Of a DNA stretch of 64,000 nt, positions 25,446 through 37,752 are shown piece by piece. This DNA comes from Heterodera schachtii (taxonomy: Eukaryota; Nematoda; Chromadorea; Rhabditida; Heteroderidae): the NCBI GenBank assembly GCA_023374025.1, contig SIJG01000017.1:511671-575670 (forward strand), in the 5' to 3' direction. A model generated the notes under the pieces. The model was not told the DNA's origin, made no database searches, and worked only from the letters and a program-made list of their open reading frames with translations. Both the position numbers and the translations under genes were made by a program. The stretch's first letter is position 1. Each line of letters starts with the position of its first letter.

Positions 25446-27137
25446 ATGAGTTATCAGCAAAGGGAACAGGGAGGTTATGATCGCCGAAGAGGAGGCGGTG
25501 GCGGTGATTATGGCAACAGAAGGGGTAAATTTATATTATTATTTTTATATGTATTTGAAATGTAAACTTAAGATGATCGCAATGGAGGTGGTAGCTACGG
25601 GCGAAATTCTGGAGGGTATGGCCGAGACGGAGGAGGGGGACAGGGAAGGGATGGCGGAGGAGGATATGGACGGGAAGGTGGAGGAGGGTATGGCCGTGAT
25701 GGTGGAGGAGGCTATGGACGGGGCGGTGGCGGTGGTTATGGCCGTGATGGTGGAGGAGGTGGCGGAGGATACGGACGAGGGGGCGGCGGTTACGGACGAG
25801 ACGGGGGAGGCGGCGGCGGTGGAGGTTATGGTGGTGGTGGAGGTGGAGGAAGGTTTAATGGACCGAGAGGGCAGTCAAGAAGTTACGATGATGGCAATTC
25901 AGGAGGTATATAATTTTCTATTATATTTCTTAAAAGTTAAATTTCATGTTTTTAAGGAGGTTATGATTCACGAAAACGTCCGGCAAATGGATATGAAGAC
26001 CATGAACCACCACCATCCAAACAAAAGAAGTGTGTGTTTGTTTAAGTTTTCTTTGTGCTTTAAAATTTTTTGCATATTTATGAACTGGCAGCGTAGGGCC
26101 GAATAAAAAATGAATTAACAAGCGAATCTTTGGTGATTGATTGTTAGCTTAAATTTAGGGAGACTGGCCCACTTACTGTGGAAGTAAAAGCGAAGGTCAA
26201 TGGCCAAGTATCCAAGCTTACAATCAAAGTACCTTTTTATAAAAATTTTTAATTTTATAATTTTCTTAATTTAGGAAGGCATTTCTTCAGTTTCGGACCT
26301 TTATGAGATCATCGTAATAGGTGGACTTGAAGAAAGTGAATTGACCAACGAAGTGGCACTGTTTCTTGGTAACGCAGCCAAATTCTTATCCGGAAAAGGT
26401 GCCTCGGTGTTGTGCCTCCCTGGAGACTGTCGTATGTTTAAATCATTAAACGCCTAATATTAATTATATGTTTTTCAGTTGTTGGCGGTAAAAATCTGAC
26501 TTCGATTTCGTCTGCACTGTTCAGCAACTGCGGTTTTCTCCAAATGACCGGCGACCATCTGCAGCTGCTTCAGTCCTCCGCGTGCGAACGAATCGACGAA
26601 TTGCATTTGGTGTCAAATTTATTCGAATTTTTGAATAGCTAAAATTCATCTTTTCAGGAGCTCAATTTCACTATTTTGGACATCACTTCGATTGAAAGTA
26701 AAGCATTGACAAAATGGTTGACCGGCAAAAAGGCGAAAAAAAGCTCAAAAAAGTTGCTCATTCGACCGCGAAGTCGTGAATTTGCCGCGAGTTGGATTCG
26801 CAAATTGCAATCGGTTAGTTCAAAAGTTTAGGTCTTTCCCCCTTTCCCTCTGTTCTCTCTCTCTCTCTCTTGCTTTTCTTCAATTATTGCAATAATTTTT
26901 GTTTAGGATCGTCTCGACAACATTTACCAAGTGCGCGTTCAATGCGAGTTCAGCCTCGAGCAATTCTCCATTAGTTGTGGCGCCAATGGAACCATGACCA
27001 TGGAAATGCGCCAAGACGGGCAGAAGGATTACTTATTGAACAAATACCCCACCGGAGAGGTTTTGCTTTGCTTAAATTTTCCTATAAATTGGCCGTTAAA
27101 TGATAGACAATGCCGCCGAATCACGCCTTTCAGCTGA
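25446..27137 (+). CDS. RGG/glycine-rich protein locus, possibly with alternative 3' end
   Basis: Starts MSYQQREQGGYDRRRGG (an in-frame upstream ATG at 25377 also exists). Exon 2 (25573-25905) is GYGRDGGGG-type repeats, an RGG/GAR low-complexity domain typical of RNA-binding nuclear or nucleolar proteins. Exon 3 (25957-26029) gives SRKRPANGYEDHEPPPSK. It can then splice to a short end (VGPNKK, stop 26113, with AATAAA at 26102-26107). Alternatively it joins exons from about 26159 that read GPLTVEVKAKVNGQVSKLT, VALFLGNAAKFLSGKG, NFTILDITSIESKALTKW and IYQVRVQCEFSLEQFS, stop 27137. I do not recognise the downstream domain. Either one gene with two 3' ends or two close genes. No RRM was found. Confidence 0.65.
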
Positions 27138-27678
27138 ATGGGCCTCTCATTAAGGTGTCTTTTGTTGCACAACAGAAATCTTGAGGTTTGACTGTTTTTG
27201 CTGAATTTAAAGGTGTTGGGGCAGGGAAATAGACACAGTTTGCATTATTTTGCAAATTTTAATTCCTTTTTTCTTCAGAGTGTTGCTTCTGACGCGGTTT
27301 TGTTCAATTTCTGAAAATGGATGAATTTCTTACTCCGGATGACCACATTATTTTTGTCTTTTCCCCTCACTTTCTTTTTGGTTGAGTGCGTTTTATTTCT
27401 CATTTTGCTTTTGATTTTTTCCCTCCGTTGGTGCGCACTTTGCCTTTTCTTTTTTTTTGTAAGCGCATTGAAAATGTTTTTGATCCCCCCACCGATCTCT
27501 CCATTTTCTTTGCCTTTGCATTTTCAATTCGTCCAATTTCTTTGGTTATTTATTTTAATCAAATGAGTTTTCATTGAATATTTTCAAAATAAAGGAATAT
27601 TTTTGACAATATTATCAATGCAGTGTCCAACTAAAATTTTAAATAGGACTGAAAAGTGGGTGATGTGATGGGAATAAC

Positions 27679-27787
27679 GAGAGTTGTACGAGACCGGGAA
27701 TTTTGAGAAACCGGGACTTTTTGGCTGGGACTTAGGTACTCAGTTGTACGTTTTTTTCGGTACCAGTCCCGGTCCCGTACAACTCTA
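27679..27787. mobile_element. 109-bp hAT-like MITE
   Basis: Flanked by perfect 8-bp repeats GGAATAAC (27671-27678 and 27788-27795). Terminal inverted repeats of about 20 bp: GAGAGTTGTACGAGACCGGG on the left and, complementary at the right end, TAGAGTTGTACGGGACCGGG. It lies 0.5 kb downstream of the RGG locus. Too short to code. Confidence 0.8.
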
Positions 27788-30700
27788 GGAATAACAACCG
27801 AATTTAGGTAAAATAAAAGAAAAGATGTTTTCCCATAATTTTTTAAAATTAAAAAAAAAATCCATTTTTCTTCGGTGTGTCTGTTACTGTGTCTATTTGT
27901 TTTTGTTTTTTTTGTCCCTTTGTAATTCCTATTAACACTAATAATGGCAATCCCTCTCCGTTTTGTCTTCTTTTTGTCCCTCCGTTTGTCGTCCATTAGT
28001 CCCTTTTCGCGCTCCACTCACTTTGCATTCGCATTTCAACCAATTATAGCCTTGTGACAGGTTCGCCCCTCTAATTAAAAGCTTTTATCCCCCGAGGGGC
28101 TGCTGCGGAAAGAACATTTGCCATATGGAGACGGAGTCATTCGTTCATTCATTTGTTCGGTCTTTGACGGCGAACCCAAAACGAACGAAATTGGACGGAT
28201 ATTTCACAGAAGGCACGGACGACGACGACACTTTCCGCCCCTTTGATTTTGCCATAATTTTAAAGGGCCGACCAAAAATTGGGGGGAGAAAAGAGAAATT
28301 GGCATTTTGGAAGAATGGACAAAGTCAAAACAGCCGCGGAACAACCGAAGATTCATCCACTCATCACATATTTCTGAAATGAGTGCGTTTCAATTACCTT
28401 TCTTCCGCTGAGTCATCCCTTTGCCGGTCATTAATTGATTAGTTAGTTAATTAATTAATTACTGCCGTTCTCTGCGCTTATCCCTCCCAATGAATGCCAA
28501 ATGATCGCATCCGCTTTGCTTGCAATTAGGTAATAATCCTCGCTCGTCTCTCTCTCTGTGTTTTTGCTCCAAATTTTGACACACAGCGGGAAGTGAGTGC
28601 CACCGATGCGTCCGTTTGATTGTCCTTCTTGGCATTGTGCTCGACAACTCACTCATTGCCCACACTTTTGGCTGTGTTTGCCCTTCGCTTCTTCCTCATC
28701 CATTCGCCTAATCCCCCGGTCAATGGGCGGTCGTCAATTGTTCGAAGAGTAAGGAGAAGCAAACGGACGAACCGCGGGGGGAGAGGGGGAGAAGGCTTAA
28801 ATGGGCAAATGAGCGGAGGGGGGGGGGGGGGGGGGGTACAACAACAGCACAACCACCATCATCATCTCAATCATCATCTTACAAATGGCAATTAATACAC
28901 GCCAATTGACCGTTCTGTTGGCCTTTTGTTTTTTGGTTTTTTCATTTTTGGGTTAATTTTTGCGATTCGAAAGCGAAAGGTTCAAAACATTTAATACACT
29001 CCCAAAGATTAACAGTAAACTCAAATTCGCTTAGCTTTTCTTCCAAATGATGGAATATGAATGCATAAATCGTGGTCATTTTGGACTAAAAAGAGGCAAA
29101 AGGGTGCCAATGGAAAGGAAAGGCAACCATTGCCAAATTTCGTTGATTCAATTTGAAAAAGTAAATTATGCAAAGTGTCAGTTAAATCCTACGTAATCAC
29201 TTGTGAAGTGAGAGAAACACAAGTGTGTTTGTTGCTTTCGATGTCCTTTCTCTCAGCTTATTTTCATTCTTTAAATTCACTCATTTCTCAATGCTTTGTA
29301 TTTCAATTGCAATTTTCGCCATTTTAATTTCTCAGAGTCAAAAAATTGAGAAAGCGACCGGCGCAAATAAAAGCGACTGACTCTGTTCGCTTACACACTT
29401 TTGTGTTGTTTAGCAAATGTTCTGCCTGCCGAATAGGTGATGATGGGCCGAGCAAAGGCAAATGCTAAGGCAAACAATAACCCATTCCCCTCTCCCCCCG
29501 GTGCATCGCTTCAACTAAATGTCCCCCCCCCCCCCTCAAACATCCATCCCCTCCCTTTCCCCTCCCCCCCCCCTCTCCCCTCCCTTCCTCCAGCATCATC
29601 ATCATCCATCCGCCATCCCATCCCCACCCCAGTCCATCCATCTTCATTGCTCTTCAGTTTTGATGATGAGATGAGAGGAGAGTCATTGGGCCCTCTCCTC
29701 CCCTTTTGTTGGCGGAATTACGGTAAGAGAGAAGGGGGGGGGGGGGAGAAAGAGAGCGATGGTTGTCGGATGAATTGGGGATGTTGGGAGATTGGAGGGG
29801 ACATTTGGAGGGAGGGGCATTTAGAGGACTAATAGCACGGGGACGACAGACTGAGGAAGGAATCGGCGGAGGAGCAGCAGCAAAAGCGATGGGCCAAAGT
29901 GCCTTCGCAGCTCTCCGGACACTGCCGGGCCCATTCCATTCATCCCTCTCATTGGCACTGCCCAAATGCCGTGCCGTGCCCTGTCCCCACCTCCCGGGGC
30001 GCCTCATTTCGCCTCCCTTTGTTGCCCTTCTTTTACTCTTCGGCTTTTGAATGCTGCTACGGCTGTTAGGAGCAATTTGTTAACGGTAATAAATGGGCGA
30101 TTAATTCCCGGAATACTTATGTTCGAAGTCGGTTGAGACTGACAGGCGGCGCTAAATATTCGCTAATGTCCCCCACTCTTTGGGTATGGTGGGGGAGGGG
30201 AGGAAAAGCCATCGGCAGAGCGAACGATGGCACGAACATTTATACTGAAGAAGTTGGCAACACTTTTCCTAATTCCGTCTCACTTTTTATTGTTGTAAAA
30301 TGATACTTCCTCAAATGCTCTTGATCCCTTCCCCAAATTTGTCCCAAAATGCAATTATTAATCGCCGACCGTTTCTTTCCCGTCAGTTTGGCTGCTCACT
30401 CTTTCTTCTCTCTTCTTACATAAACGGCAATTAACTTTTGCTTACTCACTTAATTCTATGTTTTCCCCTCTCCATTTGCTCCGATTTGCTCGACAATTGC
30501 CCCCATTTGGAGTAAACATGAGAAGCTTGGGATGATCCCCCGGGGATGCGTTTTCTCATCCCCCCCCCCCCCTCTCTTTCCCTTCCTCCGTTACAAAATC
30601 TCAGCCAAATCCATGCTGCTTGTTTTGCCTTTGCGTCATTGCATAAGCGTGTCCAATTTCTTGGCAACAACCAATTTGAATCAGTTGAAGGCAAAAATCG

Positions 30701-33700
30701 GAAAATCAGTCCAAAAATGGCATTTTCCGGAATAATGACAAAATTAATGTTAAGTGTTGAATCGCTTATTCATTTCCGCGCATCTTTCGCACCAATCGCT
30801 TTTAAAGTGGCGGTGCTTTCACTTTTCCCGAGATTCCCATGCCAAAAAGGGCGGCCATCGAACAGACAGGAGGAAGTGGAAGGAAGGAACAAGGTCACCA
30901 CTACTCATTCCTCTGCTCCCCTCAACTCGGCTTTCTCTCCTCGTCGCTCATCTATCCTCCCACCTCCGTCCGTCCATCCGCCCATTATCGTCATCATCGC
31001 CCATCAATGAATGATCAATCGTTCCCCCATGTCCACGCCAACCCATCCAATGAATCGCGCCACTTCCCTCCCCCCCCCCCTAATAAAAGCATCGCCGCCA
31101 CCGCATTTGTTCATCATGCAAAAGGGGAAATGATGATGATGATGGAATGGACTGCTGTGGATAATGAATGCATTGTCCTCGCCAAGTGCAATTGAGACAA
31201 TGACCACTGACTTTGTGACTTTGCCTTTGCTTTTGCCTTTGGGGCACTGCTGGCGATGCGTCGGCAATTTGTGTTTTAATAAATGCGAAGGAAAGGGACA
31301 AAAGGAGGACAATAAGTGACCAAAGAGGTAATAAGTGCACAAAGCAATTGGTGGCACAAAATAATAACAAAAAGTGTAACGGCACAAAATAATCCGAAAA
31401 GAGAGACAAAGTGCGAAATTATGCCGTGACATTAAATTTGAAAAATGGATTATTAGGGATTGTATTTCAAAAACAAGTTTGGAGGTTTCAGGGGCAGATA
31501 ATAAATTACTAAGTGATTCTTACAGTATTTTTGCTACTAAATTTACTATCGTAATTCTCTTTGATGGGGTAGTGAATTATTATTTTTGTATACATATCTC
31601 TGCCATTTTCAATTTTCATTTTTAGTAGGGCACCAAACTTTCAATGCCCAATTCCTCCTTCCCGTTTTGGCATTTTCTCTGATTGTACGGTGCCCCTGGC
31701 GTTTTGCATTGCGTCTATTGCCGGAGGATATCAGCCAAAAAAGCGATAATTTTCGTTTGGGGCAACTGAGTTGAGATTGTGTGGCATTGCAGCGGTGCCC
31801 GTTTCCCGCTGTTTGCAATTATTGTTCCCTGCTGAATGCTGAAAACGCTATTTGTTGGGAAGGGGGCAAAATGGGGGGGGGGGGAAATAGGGGGGGGGGT
31901 CGAATATTGTGTCGGATGTGTCGTCGTATGGCATGTGCCCGGGGCAAACCATTCTTTCTTTCTTTCATTCATTTCTTTCGCTCATTGTTCTGCTGATAGG
32001 CAGGCACAACGGAGCAACAGCATGTAATGTAACAGATTTTGACCAAAAACGTATTTTTTCAAGGTGCTGTTTTGAAAAATCTAAAGGAATTGGTGATCCG
32101 ACGGCGTCGAAAGGCGCCGGCAGAAAATTGAAAATCTTGGCCTTAAAAAGTTATAATGACTCAAATTTGGCTCAGACGGAGTTGGCCCGTTCCACCCTTC
32201 CCTCCCACTTTTCCCCCATTGGCCCTTTCTCCGCTCCTCTTGAAAATGAGCATGAATCCTTCTATTTTTTGATGACCAATTTACCTGTTCGATATATTAA
32301 TAAGGTAATTCAATCAATTTTTAATTGTTCATTTTGCGCTTAATGTCTTCTCGCGTTGTGTTACACATTTCGCACTTTGGCTGAACAAATGAACCAATTC
32401 ACTTAACAAATGGCCTCAGGCACAATGAAATGAACACAACCAAAAGCAGAGAAAGGGTGGATGGATAAACAATTATTCTGCGGACGCAATTCAAAATGAG
32501 CGAATTAGGGAAATGGGCAATGGGGGGGGGGAGAGGGGCATTGAGTGGATGAGCAGCAGTAGACAAATGCCCCTTGGGGGAGGGGACACTGAAAGTGCTG
32601 CTGCTTTTAATGGACAAACGCACGGAATTGGGGGGGGGGGGACTGAACGACTTGCGGGCGGAGATTGGCCAAATCCATCAAACGCACGCCATTTGAAACA
32701 AAAACGAGACAGACAAAATTCAGGGCGAGACTCAAAGATTTTGAGCCAGCGTGAAAGGTGAAAAGACCCGCCCAATTGGGCTCAATGACAATGATTTGTT
32801 GGGTAATCGTTGGAATTTGTCTTTGGCCTACCGTATGCTCTCTGTGTTACTACCGTACACTCGCGTGAATTTGCAAATTATTGTAATGAAATGAGAGGAA
32901 AAACATTTGTTCTCCCTCCTCTCGAATTCACTTTCTTCGCCTCCCGTCACCATCACATCAACAATTAATCCCATTTCAATTACCTCCATTTGCCCAATAA
33001 TTTGCTCGTCCCATTTGTCTCTTCGTCCATTGGCCTTGAACCAATCCCCGTGTTCTTTTACTTTGCTCATCTTCGACGGGTGATGAGCATGCAAACTTTT
33101 TTTGAGACGGACATTCGGGGGATGAACAAATAAATAGCAACAAAAGCAGCGAATGAATGAACCAACCAAAAGTGGGGTGATTTCCCCGATTCCCCCCCCC
33201 CCGCACAAATCTTTCATTATCTCGCCAAGCTTTCTGCTGCTGCTGTTCATACCTAATTGCGTTTCCCAGCCTTGACGATGGAATCCGCTGACAAATGGGA
33301 TGGGGAGGGAGAAAAGTGGGCTAACGAGAGGGGGGGGGGGGGGGGAGAGCAGCGAATGGCCCCCGCGGGGGGGGCGGAAGATCGCCGCCCGCCGACCCTT
33401 TCTTCTTTTGCTTTGGCATCCCTTCGCCCCCACAATTACTTTTCCCTACTTATTTGTCGTATTAAGTGAGTGTTAAGCGAGGCGTGAATGTTATGTGTAT
33501 GTATGGCCTTTCACTGACCGTTTTCCGTTGAATAAAATATGGCGTTTATTTTCTCATAAAAATCTCCAAAATTGGGAGGGGGAAGAGAGAATGGGGAAAA
33601 GAGAGAGGGAATGACAGAGAAAATGAGGGAGAAAAAGAAAGAGAGACACTTAATAACATAACGTAGCTGATGAATGAAAGAAGAAATGGCGATGAAACAC

Positions 33701-36700
33701 GCCCATCCATTCTGCGCCGGAGGGGGGGGGGGGGGGAATTTCAAGAGAGAGAGAGAGACGGAATGGTGAGAGACAGGGGGAGAAAAGAGAGGGGAGTCGG
33801 GGGGGAGGGAAGGGAGGGGAGGGATTGTGTGACGAGGGGAGGGGGAGGGATTGTGTGACGGATACGATATGTAATGAGTGGGGGGGGGGACACTTTCGCC
33901 ACGCCGCCACTCATTCATTCGCCCATTCCCTCCCTTCCATTCGTTCTCCTCCCCTCCGTTTTTCATCTCTCTCTCCCCCTTCCCTTCACTCTTTCCCTTT
34001 GCCATTTGTCACTCGCCGAATTTTTGCACTTTTACCACAAAATGAAAATTCAATTTTAAAGTTGAGTTTTAAAGAAATGCTTAACTTTTTGACAAATGCT
34101 AATCAATTTCTTCCGTTTTTCGTTCTCCTTTTTTAAGTGTTAATTTCTTTGTGCATTTTTTTAAAGAGCGCCGCAAAAATCGTAAGCAGAAACGGCATTA
34201 GCTATGTTAGCCATCGCATCGATTTGTGGTGTTTTTTCCCTGCGCGACTCCCCCTCCCAATTTTCCCATTTTCCCCGTTTCTCCCACTCTTCCTACCCCA
34301 TTTTCCCTATTACCCCTCCCATTTTCCCCATTTCCCCACCATTTCCCCCCTATTTTCCCCCATTTCCCCTCTCATTCATTCATTTCCTTCCCTCTATCAG
34401 TGCTGATGGATTCAATGAGTAAGTGAATGTTTGGTGTGATTGTTGGTTTAGTGAAAGGGACAGATGAATAAAAGGGACAAAGCATCGAATAAAACACTTC
34501 GCCGCCACTGCGTCGCATCAATTGGACTGAATGAACGACGCCCAATTGGGGGGGGGGGGGAGGGATTGGATTGGATTGAGTTGGGGTGAGGTAAATTGAG
34601 TAAATTGAGCTGATCCACCGGCGAATCAATGTTAGGGGGGGGGATGAGAAGCGGAGAGGGGAAATGAGCCAAGCGGCGGACTGACGAAGGCTCAAAACGG
34701 CGCGCAGCGAATTGTTGGGTCGCGGTGAGAAGTTAGCAGCACAGGGGAAAAGCGGGGGGGGGGGCAATCCGAAGCGCCAATAAATGTAATCCCTTGGACA
34801 AACAATGGCCGCAGGGGCGTCGGACGACACTCTCCGCCGCCCGGGGGGAGGGCGAAGAGAGAGGGCACAAATGGTTGTGCCATTTGAGTGAACAGATTCA
34901 AAACTGTTAGGTTATGCATTCAGAAGGTTACTTCAGCAGATGGAGGGGACATTTAATTGTTTTAAATAATCGCTTCGAAATTCGAATCCTTCTTCTCCAC
35001 CCCCCCGCGCATTTTGCCGTTTCTTCCATAACAATTCTTTATCCCCTTCCCTCTTTCTCTAATTATCCCATTTTGAAATGCCATTCATTTTCTCCCCCTA
35101 TTTTCAATTGATTTTCTCTGATTTTGTCCATTCCATCCTCCGATCCCTCCGTTCTCTTCATGTCCTCCGCTGTCATTGCTTATACGACTTCAATTTCAAG
35201 AAGGAATGAATGACGCGAGTAAAGGAAGCCTATTGCTGCTGATGGCCATCTCCCCTTCGAATTGGTCGGTGAGTGAAATCGGATCTGTCATCAATATATT
35301 CGGATCGCAAACAGCTCTTCCCCCTTCCGCCCTTCCCTTCCCCTTCCCTTCCCGCGCAATGGCCCACCCTTTTTTCTTATTCTCGGCTAAGACCGATCTG
35401 TCACTCTTTGGTGATGATGCTGTTGTACACATTCCCCAAATTCAAATGCCTTCAATTTCAACCTTTTTTATGCCGAAATTCCCAACTTTTCAATTTGGGC
35501 TCATTTGGTCCTTCGCTTCTCCCCATAATTTTGATATGCTTTTCAATTTCAGTCAGTTTCGTTTCATTCGATAAAAAATGCATTTCTCTCCTCATTCTGC
35601 GCGGTTTATGTAATAAAGCAGTGTAAAATGTAATGGTAAAGCAAAACGAGCGAATAACGAACAGCGCAGACAGGAGTGCATTAGCGCCCGTCATCGTCCG
35701 TCTGTCATTCGCCGTTTTGGCTATGTAATGAATGAGTCGACAAAAACTGGGGAGCATTGCCTCCCGCCCCCCCCCCGTTGCCTTTGCCCCAATATAAAAG
35801 TTGCGCATTGCATTAGGCGAACACCACAAATGAGCAACATTTGTCGGAAATGTCCATACATTGGTCTGCCATGCAGCTGCTGATCAGTGCTAATCCCTTT
35901 GCTTTGCCTGATCCCCCAAATCCCCCCCCCCCACTCCGTCGTTTGTCTTCTCCTCTTTTCTTCCTCTTATTGATACCATTTCTCTCTCATTGTCAGCTTC
36001 ATTGGATGATTACATAAGACGGTAGGTAACTGCTTAATTCGCATTCATTTCCATCAGTTGGGCTTCGCTAGCGGAAACGGTCCGTCTTCCTTCCCCCCCC
36101 CCCGCCCCCTTCCCCCGCCACTTCGAATTTGCGCAATTTGTCTGCTCATCAACACCGCCCCCGCCAGTGTAACCCCAGCAGCATCAGTCAGCCACTCACT
36201 CTCACTCTCTCACTATCCAACCACAACACAACCATCCCCCCCCCCCTCCCCTCCCCCTAAACGAGTCAGTCATCAGTCAGTGGTCGGTCGGCCTTTCCTT
36301 TCCTCCCCTCCCCCCCCCCCCCTTTCTCCCGCTCACTTTGTCCCCCCCCCCGCACCCTCTTCATGTTTCATTGACGAATAATGCGAAAAGAATGAGATGA
36401 GAATGGCGATGAGATGAGTGCTCTGTCGCCCTCTGCTGTTGTTGTTGGCTGGCGGCAATGTTAATGGAGACAAAACGAGTAAATGGCGCGACGGGGGGGG
36501 GGGGGAAGTGGGCGGATGATGAACGACACGCCGTATAAATTTGTCAGCAGAACGATGCGAAAGGGGGGAGGAGGGTAAGTGTCTGAATTTGTGATGGTTT
36601 TAGCTGTTGAGGTTGAGTGACGAAAACAACGGAAATTTAATGAACATTTATTCGCGCATCAATCAGTACGGTAAGTGAGCGTGGGAAATGGGAAACGGTA

Positions 36701-37283
36701 GGGAAATTTTGACGGTTTAATATGCAACTGTATCATTTATCTTAATGTCATTCTATAAAATTTGTTATTATAGCACTTCTCCTGCTGGTTTTTATTCTGA
36801 TGACTGGTAAAAAAAAATAGCATTTCCCCATGAGATTGAGAAAAAGCCAATTTCCCGAAAGAAGCATTAACGGATCATTTGAGGAAACAAATGATCCATT
36901 TGGTCGATAATTGGGGTTGTAGAAGGCAGAATATTCACGAAAAATAAACCATTTAAAACCTTTTGGTGAAAATAAAAAATGTATATTGACTTCATTAATT
37001 ATCATTTATAATCATTTTTATAATCACTCCTCCCCCCCCCCCCTCCCTATTATTTCTCAATTACAGTTTCATTTTTGTTTCGTTTGAATTCATTCTCCTC
37101 CCCCCCCCACTTCCTTCGTCTCCCATTTCATTTGTTCGTCCTTTTCTCCTCCCCTCCCATTGGCTCTCTTTCGTCCCACCAAAAAGGGACCGCCCCTTCT
37201 CCATAACGTCGGCGATGCAATGAGAAGGGGCGGGGGAGCGAAGGTGAAAAAAGGGGGAGGAGGAGGAGAGAATGGTAGTCAAA

Positions 37284-37377
37284 GGGAAAAGCCAAAAGAA
37301 AAGCCAAAGGAAAAGCCAAAGGAAAAGCCAAAGGAAAAGCCAAAGGAAAAGCCAAAGGAAAAGCCAAAGCCAAAGGA
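37284..37377 (+). repeat. 12-bp tandem repeat (GAAAAGCCAAAG)
   Basis: About seven to eight near-identical copies of a 12-bp purine-rich unit. One frame would read KPKE repeats and the opposite strand PLAF repeats, but neither frame has conserved flanks, so I treat it as a minisatellite. Confidence 0.8.
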
Positions 37378-37752
37378 ATGGGCGGAGGAGGGCCAATGAA
37401 AGGCGAGACGAAGCGCACGGCACAAACAGTGCACGCGCAAGAAACAAAACGCGCAAATGGCCCCATTTTAAACCAAATAAATTCCAATTTTCCCTAATTT
37501 TTGATGTATTTAAAATAACGAAATCCAATAACAATTAAGCAATTAGTACTCCAATTAATGCTAAATCCCGCAAAATTGCAACAACTTTGGACGACCGTTT
37601 TCACCCCGCAGAACAGCAACGGAAGTGAAACATTACCGACAAACAATTCATTTGCTCAAAAGAAGCAAATGTTTCCCTCCACCCCGGGGGAAGGTGAATT
37701 TTGAGAAATACAAAAATAAATAATATAATTAATTATTAAAATTTAAAATAAC

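Larger units (their letters stand above)
27138..37752. other. About 10.6 kb without a convincing gene upstream of Six3/6
   Basis: Low-complexity DNA with many long C or G runs (for example 28818-28837, 29522, 31070, 33331, 33721, 36240), C/T-rich tracts (29470-29640, 33950-34400) and AT-rich spacers. Frames at 28125-28382 and 28620-28895 (His/Gly-rich) start with ATG but show no conserved motif and no clear splice context. Most other long frames are translations of homopolymer-rich DNA. Probably regulatory or intronic DNA of the adjacent Six gene; unproven. Confidence 0.5.

Noticed and set aside
28620..28895. His/Gly-rich 91-codon frame as a 5' exon of Six3/6
   Set aside because: Poly-G-derived glycines and CAT repeats explain it; no splice context linking it to the Six gene 9 kb away.
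37160..37538. KPKE-repeat (plus) and PLAF-repeat (minus) frames
   Set aside because: Both are translations of a 12-bp tandem repeat, with no conserved flanking sequence.
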